In this document: positions 11,511-23,546 of the stretch, in pieces
How positions within the stretch are numbered: position 1 is the stretch's first letter
How the letters are laid out: every line of letters starts with the position of its first letter
Assembly (NCBI GenBank): GCA_027886185.1
Contig: WOAB01000040.1
Span: 3,782,001 to 3,846,000 of the forward strand
Direction: 5' to 3'
DNA length: 64,000 nucleotides
Source: Rheum nobile
Taxonomy: Eukaryota > Streptophyta > Magnoliopsida > Caryophyllales > Polygonaceae
Notes under the pieces: model-generated
Told to the model about the DNA's origin: nothing
Seen by the model: the letters and a program-made list of their open reading frames with translations, nothing else
Database searches by the model: none
Position numbers and translations under genes: made by a program

Positions 11511-11929
11511 TCAGGAAAAGAAAATTAGTTTGGAAAAATTAAGTGGGACATTGGTTATTTGAAAAAAAAACGCTGTCCATATCCCTGTTACAGCACTTTA
11601 AATAACACTATTTACAGCGCTTTTCATAAAAATCACTTTCCCAATTTCAGCATTTTCAAAATCCTTTTAGACAACATTTCTATATCAAAAGCGCTTTCCC
11701 GATTTTCTATTTTTCCGAAATACCTAATTTAGTTTGTTATTATTTTTTTAAAGTAAAACTTGTCTAATTTTATTTATAATTAAAGTAATTGTATATTAAT
11801 TAAATTCATTTTATTTATGGAGAAATTAATTGTTCAAAAAGGTCATAATTTCAAATATTTAACTTTAAATAATCCTAATGAGTCAATATATTAATAATAA
11901 CATAAGTATATAAAACATCAAAATAGAAG
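11511..11929. other. AT-rich spacer
   Basis: No coding frame or family motif recognised. Short CAGCGCTTTT-like phrases recur near 11590-11700. Confidence 0.4.
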
Positions 11930-11989
11930 AGAGCGTTTTCGATACTCGTACGTTCACCCCCCTTTCGAGTAATCCTAGATCCGCCATTG
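11930..11989 (+). mobile_element. Right terminus of a hAT element, remnant
   Basis: The sequence ends TCGAGTAATCCTAGATCCGCCATTG, close to the right end of the complete hAT element at 63565-63625 (GATCCGCCACTG). The left end is not visible, so this appears to be an orphan terminus. Confidence 0.4.
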
Positions 11990-13369
11990 AGTATAGATGA
12001 GTATAGATATACAGTAGATTACAATTAAGACAATAATTGGTATTACCATTAACTACACGTCATTCATTCTCGTTCAACGCACTAGTTACTTTTTATAACA
12101 TATTCGTTTTTTTTATAATTACTAGAAGAACATGCACGAACTACGCACTGGTCATGTATTTTATAAATGGTTTTATTTTTTATAAATGTTTATGTATATA
12201 TATACACAGTTTTACAGGTTCGTTAATTTGTATTGGTTACATGTTGTGTATCACATTTTTGTCATTAAATCTTTTGTTATGGTGGTCATATTGGTATTAG
12301 TCCACACTGTTGGGATTTAAATGCTTAAAACGAAATTTTAGAAAAACGTTTCTCCTAACATCTAATCAAAGATCTCATGTATACACTAAATAGATCATAG
12401 ATAGGAAGAATTAATTACCTATTTGATGCGTGTTTTAATCTACTTGAATGGGAAGATTAGAGTCTCAAGTGTGACTCCTCTAGTTGGTCCACCCGAGTAT
12501 GGATATGGATCACCTAGGGCTCGATTGCTAGAACGAGGAACGAAGGCGAACGAGGGAGAACTCCAGGGAGAAGGAGGCAACCGAGTATGTGTGTGTTTGG
12601 ATTAGAGTTTTCTCCTAGAAAGCCCTCCTTTTATAATATCATATGTAGATATATTATTTCCTAAATTAATATATTTTTTATCATCAGTAATAACTCTTTA
12701 TTACTAATACGCCTTATCTCCCAAGTTATATCATATATAACTTTATACCATATACTTTATATAATATGTCTCCCAATAAACTGATTCAGTCCATAAACTG
12801 TAAGGGTGTGACCTCGTAGAATCCGGTGATAATAGCAATAAACTTTATAACATATAGTCCATAAATCATAGTTGGCTTCTAGCAAAGCACTATGACTACC
12901 TAAGATAATCGGATTATGAATCTCCATAAATGATTCTAATTCATAATTAGTAATTGCACCTTTGATTAAAGGATACAATTCTTTCACACTATGTATAATG
13001 TAGATGTTTACTTTGACCAATATGCTTCTTGATGATGCTTTGTTCAATTGTTCTATACAAATGCACTGCAAATACATGTTAAATTATTGAATTTCTTCCT
13101 TCAAATTCAGTTATTTATCATCCATAAGACAAGCGAAACATTCTATTTCAATTTTATGTAGTGGTTAGAGACATAGTTTTCAAACCCATTACGAGTTTTT
13201 TTTGTAAGGGTGAAAGTATATGTTTTAGAAGGCTTACTAGTCCTATGATCCTACTCAAAGATAAATACATGACTTCATTAGCCTATAAGAAAATATAACA
13301 AAGAAAAACATAAGTTTCAATATTCATTCTTATCACAAGTGGTCAATCTTAATTCTCACCCTATGTGTC
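11990..13369. other. Unassigned AT-rich sequence
   Basis: No protein family was recognised in any frame. TGTTGGGATTTAAATGC near 12308 could be an LTR start, and 12430-12610 is locally more GC-rich, but no second LTR, primer site or coding domain is visible. Short ORFs here look accidental. Confidence 0.35.
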
Positions 13370-13476
13370 TGACTTGAGATTTGATTTAAAATTTCATGTT
13401 CTTATCCGCAAGGATGCTCTAAATTGGTCTTGTCACCGTTATTGAGACCAGTCTAATTCTTTACTCGTTAAAAAAG
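13370..13476 (+). mobile_element. 5'-truncated LINE tail
   Basis: This repeats the extreme 3' end of the LINE at 7005-7114: the phrases for ILIRKDAL and the noncoding GAGACCAGTCTAATTCTT are shared, followed by six A bases. It is a short, dead-on-arrival LINE copy. Confidence 0.55.
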
Positions 13477-13798
13477 TGGTCAAAGCACTTTATTTGCTTT
13501 TCTCGGCTTATTTTTTAAGTACATGTACTCATCTCTTTTATTTCTTGTGATTTCTAGAGCTTTTGGATATCACCAATTATCTATTGCTATCCATTTCAAA
13601 TTTCTATTTAAAGTGGCATCAAGGAAACGGGGAAAAAATATAGTGAATCTTTTTAATTCAAAGCATTCATTACTGGAAAGAAAATTAACAAAATGCAAAG
13701 GGAGATCTAATGCTGTTTAGAATCAACAATCTAACGGCAAAAAAACAAGCAATTTGAGGAATGGGAAGAGTTTAGAGACAGTGTAATTTGGATACTCC
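13477..13798. other. Unassigned spacer
   Basis: AT-rich; nothing recognised. Confidence 0.3.
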
Positions 13799-14345
13799 TT
13801 TTTTTTAAGGAAAAATTTAGGTTGGTCCTAACACCGGTTAGAAGACCATTCTAGGACATCCTTTCAGATAAGAGCTTGGAGCTCTAAATCAGACCAAAGA
13901 CCTATCATAGCGGTAGAGTGATCCAGGAAAGCAATCCGATTAGTAACTTGATTGATTTCTCGAAAAATCATGAGCAAAACTCACTTCTGAGAAGGAATGC
14001 AGGTCGCGACGAATGTCCGAGATCACCAACTCAATCTCCCAAGGGCATGACCAGGAACCTAGAAGAAGATTAATAACACACATGTTGTCACCCTCAATAG
14101 AAGTATTTTTAATCCCTAATGATTTTGCACTAAGGATTCCCTACCGAAAAGCCAAAGCCTCCACCATAAGGATGTTGTTTTCACATTTTATAGCCTCCAT
14201 TTAAATAGGTTCAGCTTTCTCATTTCGGATGATAAACACAGATGTTGCTTTACAATTTGATAGTCTTGATCCATCAAAATTGATCTTAAAGACGCCTTGG
14301 GTGGTTTTTGCCATTTTGTTTTTATAGTTTTCATTGGTCGTCGAA
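13799..14345 (-). pseudogene. LINE RNase H fragment with poly(A) tail, minus strand
   Basis: Read on the minus strand this starts with KINFDGSR near 14290, the opening motif of the RVT_3 RNase H domain at the end of plant L1 ORF2, continues FIIRNEKAE, and ends with a short A-rich tail (T run at 13799-13806 on the plus strand). Stops and indels interrupt the frame. Confidence 0.6.
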
Positions 14346-14349
14346 AATC

Positions 14350-14725
14350 CCTCTTAAGGTTATGTCAATCGGATCGATCGAGTCGGGTTCAGTCATTTCA
14401 GTTCGGGTTGAGTATAGGTCGGGTCAGTTTGGGTTACATGTCAAGTCGGGTCATTACAAGTTACCGGGCGATTTAAGTTGACCAACGGGTCAAGAGCGCA
14501 TTTTTTTAATTATTCATTCACTATTAAAATATTATTAAATAATTCAAAAATATTATTACTATGTAAGTATAACATCAAATATTTAAAATTAAAAAATAAT
14601 TAATTATTTATATAATTGAGATTAGTACAAATCATATTTTTATTTTGTATGTTGTATTTACGCTATACTAATTTAAAAAATGATGAATTTGAAAAATGAT
14701 ATAAGTATAATAGGATATTTTGTTG
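14350..14725. mobile_element. GGGTC-rich nonautonomous repeat, truncated copy
   Basis: Repeated GTCGGGT/GTTCGGG phrases precede GTTGACCAACGGGTCAA and an AT-rich stretch beginning TCACTATTAAAATATTATTAAATAATT. The same order occurs at 48068-48711, so the two are dispersed copies of one family. Similarity stops near 14725. Confidence 0.6.
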
Positions 14726-14976
14726 GTTATGTTGTTTATCTAGATCAACCGAAGTGTATAGGGCAATGATTAGAAGATGAAATGCTTTTTAGTGAAAATG
14801 ATCGGTTATCATTGCACTATCTTAGGATAAAGTTTTGTCTAACTTTTCGTAATCATTTTTCTGCTCGGTCTTGTTTTTATGCTATGTAAAATCATTACCT
14901 TTCGATAGTATATCAAGAAGATCAAGCTTGTCCTTCAAGTTAATGAGTCTATGGAATCTTGATATGTTGGGAAGTG

Positions 14977-15001
14977 CCCCCCCCCCCCCCCCCCCCCCCC
15001 C
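14977..15001. repeat. Poly(C) tract, 25 bases
   Basis: An uninterrupted run of C marks the boundary between unassigned sequence and a LINE endonuclease fragment. Confidence 0.9.
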
Positions 15002-15477
15002 AACTTCTCATTAGATCGCCAATCCGTATACATGGTAAAACTGTTTGGGTTATAAATTGTGAGAGTTGGTTCCAAAATGCATCATTGTCACTTTGACGAG
15101 GAGGCGTGTAGACAAAAGTGATAATAAATGTGTAGTCCTTAATTAGGACTTTTTACTTGAAATCTATAAACCAGTTAGTTTGATGGATAAATTCAAGTGT
15201 TTCATTATATAGTTGATGTGATTTCCATAGAATACAGATGCTACTCGAGCAACCCATCGCATAGTACCAAACAATGTTATTCAATCCTAATTTCTTTCGC
15301 ATGTTATCATTTGGTTGTTTATCAATTTTCGTTTCTTTGATTGTCATTATTTGTATCCTTTCAATTTTGCATAAGGTTTCAATCTCTACCACGACTATTC
15401 CATAGGCTAATAATCATTTGACAACCTCTTGTTTTGTATTGCAAGCATAGTGTTCTTGCATATCTACTTTAATTGTT
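15002..15477 (-). pseudogene. LINE endonuclease fragment, minus strand
   Basis: The minus strand reads IKETKIDKQPNDNMRKKLG, matching the ETK motif of the L1 apurinic-like endonuclease, then TPPRQSDNDAFWNQL and a GDL block in the place of the GDFN motif. It stops at the poly(C) tract. Only part of the N-terminal ORF2 domain is present and stops occur, so it is inactive. Confidence 0.55.
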
Positions 15478-15489
15478 ACTAGTGTAACA

Positions 15490-15506
15490 CCCGTGCCTTG
15501 CACGGG
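15490..15506 (-). terminator. Helitron 3' hairpin
   Basis: CCCGTGC and GCACGGG pair perfectly around a 3-base loop. This is the rolling-circle termination hairpin that precedes CTAG at 15479-15482. Confidence 0.75.
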
Positions 15507-15665
15507 ATTTGTTTAGTTTTTCTTATATTTGTAAAAAAAATATTTTAATTATCTATGAGTCAATTGTTCAATATATATTTGATGTTATTGAAAAGAAAAA
15601 AAGACTAATTGACTAAAAATATTCAAGATATATAATAAATTATATTATATAAAGAGAGATAGAAC

Positions 15666-15700
15666 TCTCTATAACTTTATTAATAATAAAGATTGGCTAA
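15666..15700 (+). mobile_element. Helitron-like 5' end, plus strand
   Basis: TCTCTATAACTTTATTAATAATAAAG resembles plant Helitron 5' ends. No matching plus-strand 3' end was found within the next 9 kb, so it may be a remnant. Confidence 0.35.
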
Positions 15701-16559
15701 GTAGTCTTTCAAATAGGGACAACCACACCCCTTACATCAAAACAATGAAACATAAAAAAAAATATTCATCTAATACATGACAATGAAACGCTAAACAAAA
15801 AATATGGCAATATGTTTCAAATTGCTACAAAATATCAAAAAATATATTTGTTTGAATGTTCATCAATTTTGGTTTACCCCTCAAAGACAAAGATGTGTCT
15901 GTTGTCGTTTCTCTCTAATCGCATTCAATCTCAATGTTCTCTTATATCGGGTTAATTCGTCCATTATAAAATCACCTGCAAATATTAAAAGTTAATTGTC
16001 CCTTAACATTTATATTTAATATCACCAAATCTCAACAATATATTATTTTGGTTTAATTCGTATATAAAACTTTCATTGGAAAGTTTTAGATATATATATA
16101 TATTGCAAATAAAAAATATACAAATTTAACTATTAATATAATAATATTGTTGAGTATGCTTGAATTGTCACACTTCGCAGAGCCGACACGGGGGTTTTAC
16201 CGAGCACTATATATACTCGTGTTTAACTTATAGCCGCTTTTATGCTTTTAGGCATAATTAAGTGAAATAGAGGGCAAATTTAAAAACATTAATTTATTTT
16301 GGTTTTAACAGAAGCTCTAAATTTGATATCTATTCGAAATTAAAATAAAAACTATACGTATTAAATAAATATTGGATATTATAAAAAAACATAAATAAAT
16401 TCAAATACTTTAAATATGAATTATTTATTCAATATTACATTATTAAATGTACATATTAATTAAATATTTTATTATTATATAAATTAATAAATTAATTTAT
16501 GCGACGAATTTACTTACGGACATATTAACACGTTAAGAGCCTTGTACAACGAAGCCCAT
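15701..16559. other. AT-rich sequence inside the candidate Helitron
   Basis: Nothing coding was recognised. A short GC-richer stretch at 16176-16205 stands out but has no identifiable function. Confidence 0.35.
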
Positions 16560-16720
16560 TAGGTTCAGTTCGTCCTCGCCAGACAGATAAAAAATATGGC
16601 CCATTACTTAGCCCAAATACATATATGATCGTCCTCGCCAGACAGAAAACAAATTGGCCCATTAAAGCCCAAGTATAGAACAACGGCAGCTTAAGCATCA
16701 AAAAAACCCTAATGCCTAAT
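16560..16720 (+). promoter_or_regulatory. Plant-type promoter with site II and telo-box motifs
   Basis: Two site II-like elements (TGGCCCATTA near 16597 and 16655) sit in a roughly 60-bp direct duplication headed by GTCCTCGCCAGACAGA. A telo box (AAACCCTAAT) follows at about 16705. This combination is known upstream of translation, ribosomal and organelle-biogenesis genes. The context suggests a host promoter carried into the TE. Confidence 0.5.
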
Positions 16721-16819
16721 GTGTTTCTCATTTCGGCGCCGCTTACTTGCCACTTCCAAAACGCTCTCTTTCTTTGCTTTTCAGATATTTTAATTTTCCA
16801 TTTCAAGATCTAGAAATCC

Positions 16820-16939
16820 ATGGCGATTTCTATTTTCAAAGTCAGGTTCGTGTTTCTCTTCCTCTTCCTCTTTGTATTTCTATCGATTCTGTCAAAACCT
16901 CTAAATTTCGACTTGAAAATTTGTCAGATCCAGTTTTAA
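16820..16939 (+). CDS. Possible first exon or 39-aa hydrophobic peptide
   Basis: The first ATG after the promoter motifs opens MAISIFKVRFVFLFLFLFVF and ends at a TAA at 16937. Read through, it is a 39-residue peptide with a long hydrophobic stretch, like a signal peptide without a mature protein. Alternatively the exon ends at the AGGT around 16848-16851 (AAAGTCAG then GTTCG), and the rest is intron. I do not recognise the gene. The promoter context makes this the best start, but coding status is uncertain. Confidence 0.3.
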   Translation: MAISIFKVRFVFLFLFLFVFLSILSKPLNFDLKICQIQF

Positions 16940-17079
16940 TCTTGCAAACTGGTCTCATTTTCTGGGGAAAAGTTTCATTCCGAAAGGAGATTTATAAAGT
17001 CACTGAAGAAAAACACTACAGGTATGGCTCTTAGACATCTTAGATCTGAGATATTTGTTGATAGGTTCTTAGACACCTT

Positions 17080-17240
17080 AGATCTAATTTTTCTATTTAT
17101 CCTGCACATGACGAAACCGAGTTGATGTCGAGATCAAAAGTGGAAGTGTAGGGCACACATGGAAACCGACGACGCGATTTCAAAGCAGACATGGATGTAG
17201 TTTCTGGCGAATTCCAGATTATCGAAAAGTAAGTTCCCTC
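17080..17240 (+). other. Exon-like block downstream of the promoter
   Basis: A GC-richer stretch (17105-17230) ends in AAAAG then GTAAGT, a good plant 5' splice site. It has no long open frame. It may be a noncoding exon or a decayed coding exon of the gene whose promoter lies at 16560-16720. Confidence 0.3.
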
Positions 17241-17639
17241 TTCAAATCCTAAATTGCTTTCTGTTTTAATTCCTAAAAATCCTAAATTTCAATCTGGATG
17301 AAGTTTTTGGCGAAAAGTAACACTATAATTTCTCTTTCTATGTATTTAGGGTTTCATGTTTGAAATCTGCAAATTGCCCTCTGTTAACAAATTGTAAATT
17401 TTTGTAACAAATTTCATTGATTTCGACAGGTATTCTGTTCACCATTGTTCGATTTTTTTTAGATTTCCGATAGATCAACAATTAATAATATAGTAAATAT
17501 CATATATATTCTATGATTGATTTTTTGTTTGGTTTTAAATCCGAAAAGTTGTCTTAATCTAGATTGTTCTTCATCCAAGTTCTTGTTCATTTATATATTC
17601 TATGATTGACCCTTTGTCTTCACAAAATGGACTTGGCAA

Positions 17640-17845
17640 TGCTACAGATCTGATGTTCGAGACATGATCCCTGCCGACATATGTAAGTTTCTCTATATTT
17701 CTATTTATCTGCAACTATGTCGACCGATTCAAGGGGATTTTTATTTTACTTTCATGCTTAATTATTACTGATTTTTTTTCACATGACGAACTCTGGACGT
17801 TGCTGTGGGTGCACCTTCAAGAATGTGGTCATAAAAATGTGAGAT
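17640..17845 (+). other. Exon-like blocks
   Basis: Short blocks at 17640-17690 (ending before GTAAGT) and 17785-17845 are flanked by T-rich intron-like sequence. The second (CTCTGGACGTTGCTGTGG, then TGCACCTTCA) resembles 21963-22000 (ATCTGGAGCTTGATGTGG, then TGCACCTTCA), so the module is duplicated about 4.2 kb downstream. Confidence 0.35.
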
Positions 17846-18049
17846 CTTCATTAACTGTTTCTCTATATTTTCAAGTATATTCTTTTACAAAAAGACTATG
17901 CATGATTGGTTAGATCTGGTTTTTTGTTTGATTCTTTTATTTTTAAGTCTAATATGTTTTCTTTGCATGATTTCAATTTGATAACTGTATGACATTGGCT
18001 CATACTATCCAATGTAGTACTTCTACCATAAAAACTTAGTCTATCTGTA

Positions 18050-18960
18050 TGATTTTGTTATTAGTGTCATGACTGATTACTTTTTTATTTGCATTTACAG
18101 GTTTGAAAATATAAAATTGAAGATCCATATCCTACTCTGAGTTGATGTCCGAATAAACGTCATGATTTTTATCCTTAAATAACATCATACTATATTAAAT
18201 TACTCTATATTTTTATTATATACTTAATTTATTTCTTTATTCTAGCAATTCCATGTGGGATCGGACTCGAACAATTAATATGGAATGTTATTAACCTAAA
18301 CTGAAAGAACTAAAGGTATGACTCATATACTAAATTTACTAAATTTTACTTTGATGAACATTTACATGTGTTGTAATAACTGATTTGCGACAATCTTTGA
18401 ATTACAGGTTCAAATATTGTACTTTCAACATACAACTCTTAATCTGCATTAAGATATACAAAAAGGTCATGGTTCTATCTATTGAAACTTAACATCAATA
18501 GTGTACAATATTTTATAAATGTATTCATTACTTGACTGTTTATTCTTGATATAGGAATGGCATGCGTGAGCTCGGGTTTGATTCATAATTAACAAAACCA
18601 ATTATTGGTATTGCATAAATATGAAATACATAAAGGTATGCTTCCTAGGATAATTTTTTTAATGTGTTTATTACTTATTAACTTGTATTGCAATTACTCA
18701 TTTGCGACACTTTGCATTACAGGTTTCAAGATTTAAACTCCGAGATACATTTCTTACTCTGCAATAAGAAGAAAAAGGTCATTGTTCATTATTTTAATTT
18801 GTTTTATAAATCTGTTCAGTACATAACTGTTTATTCTTGGTATAGGAATCACATTTGTGAGATCGGATTGGACTCAAAATTAACAAAAAAAAAACATTAA
18901 TTGATACTGCATCAAAATGAAACAAATACAGGTATGCCTGCTATCTTCATCTTTAGGCAT
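18050..18960 (+). repeat. Diverged tandem exon-like modules, about 300 bp each
   Basis: Three units share the same order: a block like CAATTCCATGTGGGATCGGA (18245, 18557, 18845), AATTAACAAAA-like sequence, then GGTATG; next a T-rich spacer with ATTTGCGAC, then ATTACAGGTT and a second block ending AAAAAGGTCAT. Period is about 290-310 bp. Each block is bordered by splice-like signals (ACAG before, GTATG after). No unit keeps an open frame. Confidence 0.5.
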
Positions 18961-18964
18961 TTTA

Positions 18965-20013
18965 TATGAAATGTAATAACTCAGTACTCAAATCTGTTGT
19001 TCTAAAATCTGAAATTCTGAAATCAGTACAGATTATATAAAATGTTTTTTCCCTTTTAGATTTAGTATACAATCATAAATGTTTTATATCCGAAAAGGAA
19101 ATCAACCTATTCACTTATAATTTTGCTATAAGAAATAGACATACTATATAAACACGCTAAACCCTTTATATTAAACCCTAAGCCCTAACCTTTACTTTAT
19201 AGGTTTAGCCTAAACCCTATAGCTTGATTATCAATTTGATAATCTAATTGTTAATAATCTAAACCATAAGACAGACATACATAATGACCCTAAACCTAAA
19301 CCCTAAGCCCTAACCTATGAAATGTAATAACTCAGTACTCAAATATGTTGTTCTGAAATCTGAAATTCTGAAATCAGTACAGATTATATAAAATGTTTTT
19401 TCCCTTTTAGATTTAGTATACAATCATAAATGTTTTATATCCGAAAAGGAAATCAACCTATTCACTTATAATTTTGCTATAAGAAATAGACATACTATAT
19501 AAACACGCTAAACCCTTTATATTAAACCCTAAGCCCTAACCTTTACTTTATAGGTTTAGCCTAAACCCTATAGCTTGATTATCAATTTGATAATCTAATT
19601 GTTAATAATCTAAACCATAAGACAGACATACATAATGACCCTAAACCTAAACCCTAAGCCCTAACCTATGAAATGTAATAACTCAGTACTCAAATATGTT
19701 GTTCTGAAATCTGAAATTCTGAAATCAGTACAGATTATATAAAATGTTTTTTCCCTTTTAGATTTAGTATACAATCATAAATGTTTTATATCCAAAAAGA
19801 AAATCAACCTATTCACTTATAATTTTGCTATAAGAAATAGACATACTATATAAACACGCTAAACCCTTTATATTAAACCCTAAGCCCTAACCTTTACTTT
19901 ATAGGTTTAGCCTAAACCCTATAGCTTAATTATCAATTTGATAATCTAATTGTTAATAATCTAAACCATAAGACATACATAATGACCCTAAACCTAAACC
20001 CTAAGCCCTAACC
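18965..20013. repeat. Three-copy 351-bp tandem repeat with telomere-like segments
   Basis: Near-identical units begin TATGAAATGTAATAACTCAG at 18965, 19316 and 19667, with lengths of 351, 351 and 347 bp. Each unit carries clusters of AAACCCTAA/CCCTAAGCCC. The third differs by a few substitutions and small deletions. The identity indicates recent amplification. Confidence 0.92.
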
Positions 20014-20460
20014 TATAAAAAGTGTTCATTTGTAATATTGAATTTATTATTCTAAATTAGTAATATTCATATTTTCTCTACTGAATATGTTATTTTATAT
20101 AGTAGATTATTTTATTTTCAAAATATATCTAAATGACCCTTTATATTAAAACCTAAGTCCTAACCTTTACCTTATAGGCTTACCCTAAACCCTTTGACAT
20201 AATTATCAATTTAATATGTTATTTTGAGAACCTAATTAGACTATTTCAAAATGACCCTTTATATTAAATCCTAAGCCCTAACCTTTACCTTATAAGCTTA
20301 CCCTAAACCTTATAACATAATTATCAATTTGAGAACCCTAAGCCCTAATCTTTACCTTATAAGCTTACCCTAAACCTTTACCTTAAGACCCTTTAGGGTT
20401 CTAACATAATTATTGTTCTCTCTCATTCTCTCTCTCTCTCTCGGGTTATATTAAACCCTA
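20014..20460. repeat. Degenerate telomere-like repeats, first copy of a large direct duplication
   Basis: Phrases such as TTATATTAAACCCTAAGCCC and CCTTTACCTTATAGGCTTACC recur several times. The order of phrases from about 19850 to 20340 is repeated at 22063-22620 with moderate divergence. Confidence 0.75.
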
Positions 20461-20480
20461 AATCCCTAACTTATATTATT

Positions 20481-20587
<107 letters not shown>

Positions 20588-20710
20588 CTCTCTCTCACTC
20601 TCTCTCCATCTAAGTTTTCTGTCTTCAACTTAATCTCTCTTTTTGAGTTTACAGATTTACTTTGTCTTTCACAGACTGATTTTAAGTCCAAAAAAAGTGA
20701 TCTTTAAGAA

Positions 20711-20900
<190 letters not shown>

Positions 20901-20984
20901 ATATATCACTGTATATCTCTATATGTCTTCATCTTTATCAATTTCTCTAAATTTATCTCTCTCTCTCTCTCTCTCTTTAAATTT

Positions 20985-21589
20985 TGTGTGTGTGTGTGTA
21001 TTGTTTGACTGTATGTTCTGGAGGCTTAAACTGGCAGTCATCTCTATAATGTTTATATTTTGTGGATGAATCCTGCTATATGATTCTCCAAACTTAATCT
21101 GCATTCTATGCCACTTCATCATGATTATCATGTAAAAATGTAGTTTCCCATGTTTTGAAAATCTTATGTTGTTTTGATGTCTTTTGTATGCTTCCACTAC
21201 CAATATATTTTCTATTGTATAACCATTACTAAACTAATTCATCTAAGTGACAACAAAAATTAGATACTTGTAAAATATAAATATTAATAGTCTTTAATTT
21301 AGGTGTATATACCTTAGCTCTCCTCACTATGCCATTTTCAGTCTCTTGTTAAGACACTGATTTGCTTCATGTAACTAAACTTGAAAATGGAATTCTCTAC
21401 TCTTCTTTCGTTTTTAATCATGATAGACAACAATATCACTTCTGTTATTGCGATATTGATAATATTGGTCCTTGCAATCATAGTATGATGAAACTGTAGA
21501 AAATATTTGCATATAGGTTCTGAATTATTACCTTGTGACAGAGTTCTGAATTTCCTGAATAAAACTGGACATTTCTGCGGATTTTACTT
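20985..21589. other. Unassigned sequence after the microsatellites
   Basis: Intron-like T-rich sequence; no family recognised. Confidence 0.3.
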
Positions 21590-22045
21590 TGAATAAGGAT
21601 GCTCTTGCGCTCTCCCTACAGTCAAGAAGGTAATCTGTTTATTTTCCATTCGATTTTTATTTTTTCTGCTATGGTTCATTAATCTCTATAATGCTAGGAT
21701 GTGTAAGTTATGTGTTCATTAATCTATAGAGGGTTCCCGAAACCCTAATTTTCTGGTGAAGGAAGTGAAGGCTCCGAGATCCTAAAGCGATGTGGAGTTT
21801 TTATCTAAAGAGGAAGCCTGAAGTTCTCAGCAACAACCATGAGTCGTGAGTCTCTCTCTCTCTCTGTTTATCTATGACTCTGGCGATCCCGAATAATTTC
21901 TTTACATTTTATTTTCCTAGCATTAATTGCTCTCTAATAACATTTTTTATATTTTATATGAGGAAATCTGGAGCTTGATGTGGACTGCACCTTCACAAAG
22001 GATGTTCTGTCGGTTTCCCTTATTAATTATAATGTAAGCTCTCTA
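21590..22045 (+). other. Exon-like blocks inside the candidate Helitron
   Basis: Blocks at 21590-21630 (ending before GTAATC), 21720-21850 (ending before GTGAGT) and 21960-22035 (ending before GTAAGC) look like exons separated by T-rich introns. The third could encode NLELDVDCTFTKDVLSVSLI, which I do not recognise, and is related to 17785-17845. No complete gene can be assembled by eye. Confidence 0.35.
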
Positions 22046-22062
22046 TCTCTTTAATAAGACAA

Positions 22063-22620
22063 TATTTCTAAATGACCTTGTATATCAAACCCTAAGCCCT
22101 AACCTTTACTTTATAGGCTTAGCCTAAACCCTATAACATAATTATCAATTTGAAAACCTTATTGTTAATAATCTAAACCCTAACACATACATAATGACCC
22201 TAAATCCTAAACCCTAAGCCCTAACCTATAAAAAGTATTCATATGTAATATTGAATTTATTATTCTAAATCGGTAATATTCATATTGTACTGAATATGTT
22301 ATTTTATGTAGTAGATTATTTTATTTTCAAAATATTTCTAAATGACCCTTTATATTAAAACCTAGGTCTTAACCTTTACCTTATAGGCTTACCTAAACCC
22401 TTTGACATAATTATCAATTTAATATGTAATTTTGAGAAGCTAATTAGACAATATTTCAAAATGATACTTTATATTAAATCATAATCCCTAACCTTTACCT
22501 TATAAGCTTACCCTAAACCCCATAACATAATTATCAATTTGAGAACCTAATTATCAATTTCATAACCTAAACCCTAACACATAAATAGTGACCCTTTATA
22601 TTAAACCCTAATCCCTAACC
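22063..22620. repeat. Second copy of the telomere-like direct duplication
   Basis: The same succession of phrases as 19850-20340 is present, including TAATATTGAATTTATTATTC, GTAGATTATTTTATTTTC and the AACCTTTACCTTATA blocks. The two copies are separated by the microsatellites and the exon-like blocks. Confidence 0.75.
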
Positions 22621-23546
22621 ACTGATTTATGAAGCAGTGATGCTTGAAAAGAGAAACATACACTTCCAAAATGTGAGCAAATGCAGCAAAAATTGATAAT
22701 GCTGCTGTGATTTATGAAGTTGTGATGCTTGAAAGTTGAAATTACCTATGCTCTGCTTGAATCTTTTGTTTAGTGCCTTATCTATATTGGTTTTTTATTC
22801 TATAATAGTTATGAGATGAACATAAAAATAATATATCCTGTGTATTTTTATTCTATCATAGAAGCTGTAAATAATTCGTTGAACACACAATACTTGTTAA
22901 TAATCTATATATGAGAAAAAATACAGTTGTTGGTAAAAAAATTAAAGATTCAGAAAAACATTTAAAATTCATTTTTCAAATGGGGGTATTTAAAGATTCA
23001 GAAAAATATTAAAACCTTGTATATGATTTCTGGATTTAATGGACAATACTGAATTCTTTGAAAAAATGGTGTTGCAGACTATTTTGTCATGGTGTCAAGA
23101 TCTGGAGTTTGGTGAGGATTACACATTGAAGAAGGTTATAGAAGGTAAGGATATTATACTAACATTGATATGAACATGAAAAATAGACATTCAATGATGC
23201 ACATAGTATAGTGAATGAATTATTACCTCGTAATTGAGTGTTGGATTAGCTCTTGAATGTGTCTATTCTGCTGTGGTTTAGGGTTTTACAATAACTGAGT
23301 ATGTATGGATTTATAGTCGACTATTTTGAAGAGATGAGGTCTTGTTTTTTTTGGAATGCATAGATCTTATAATAACTTTTGTTTTTTTATGGATGTTTTA
23401 TGATATGCCATATTTCTGTAATTGGGAAACAGAAAGCATTTTATTTTTGTCTCAGATTATAATATAGGCTGATTTTCTGTAATTTATATAAGTGATGTAA
23501 AAGTCAGTTTTGTAATAGCTGGACAGGTTTTGTAATTTCAGTCATT
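22621..23546. other. T-rich sequence with one exon-like block
   Basis: Mostly intron-like. The block at 23077-23142 (preceded by TTGCAG, followed by GTAAGG) could encode TILSWCQDLEFGEDYTLKKV, an open stretch I do not recognise. GATTTATGAAG-TGATGCTTGAAA phrases are repeated near 22620 and 22710. Confidence 0.3.

Noticed and set aside
12757..13077. 106-aa minus-strand ORF
   Set aside because: AT-rich, no motif, no splice or promoter context.
13138..13190. GTAGTGGTTAGAG as a third SINE or tRNA
   Set aside because: An A box is arguable but no B box follows at the right distance.
18965..20013. CRISPR-like repeat array
   Set aside because: The 351-bp head-to-tail units have no short repeats with unique spacers and the sequence is plant nuclear DNA.
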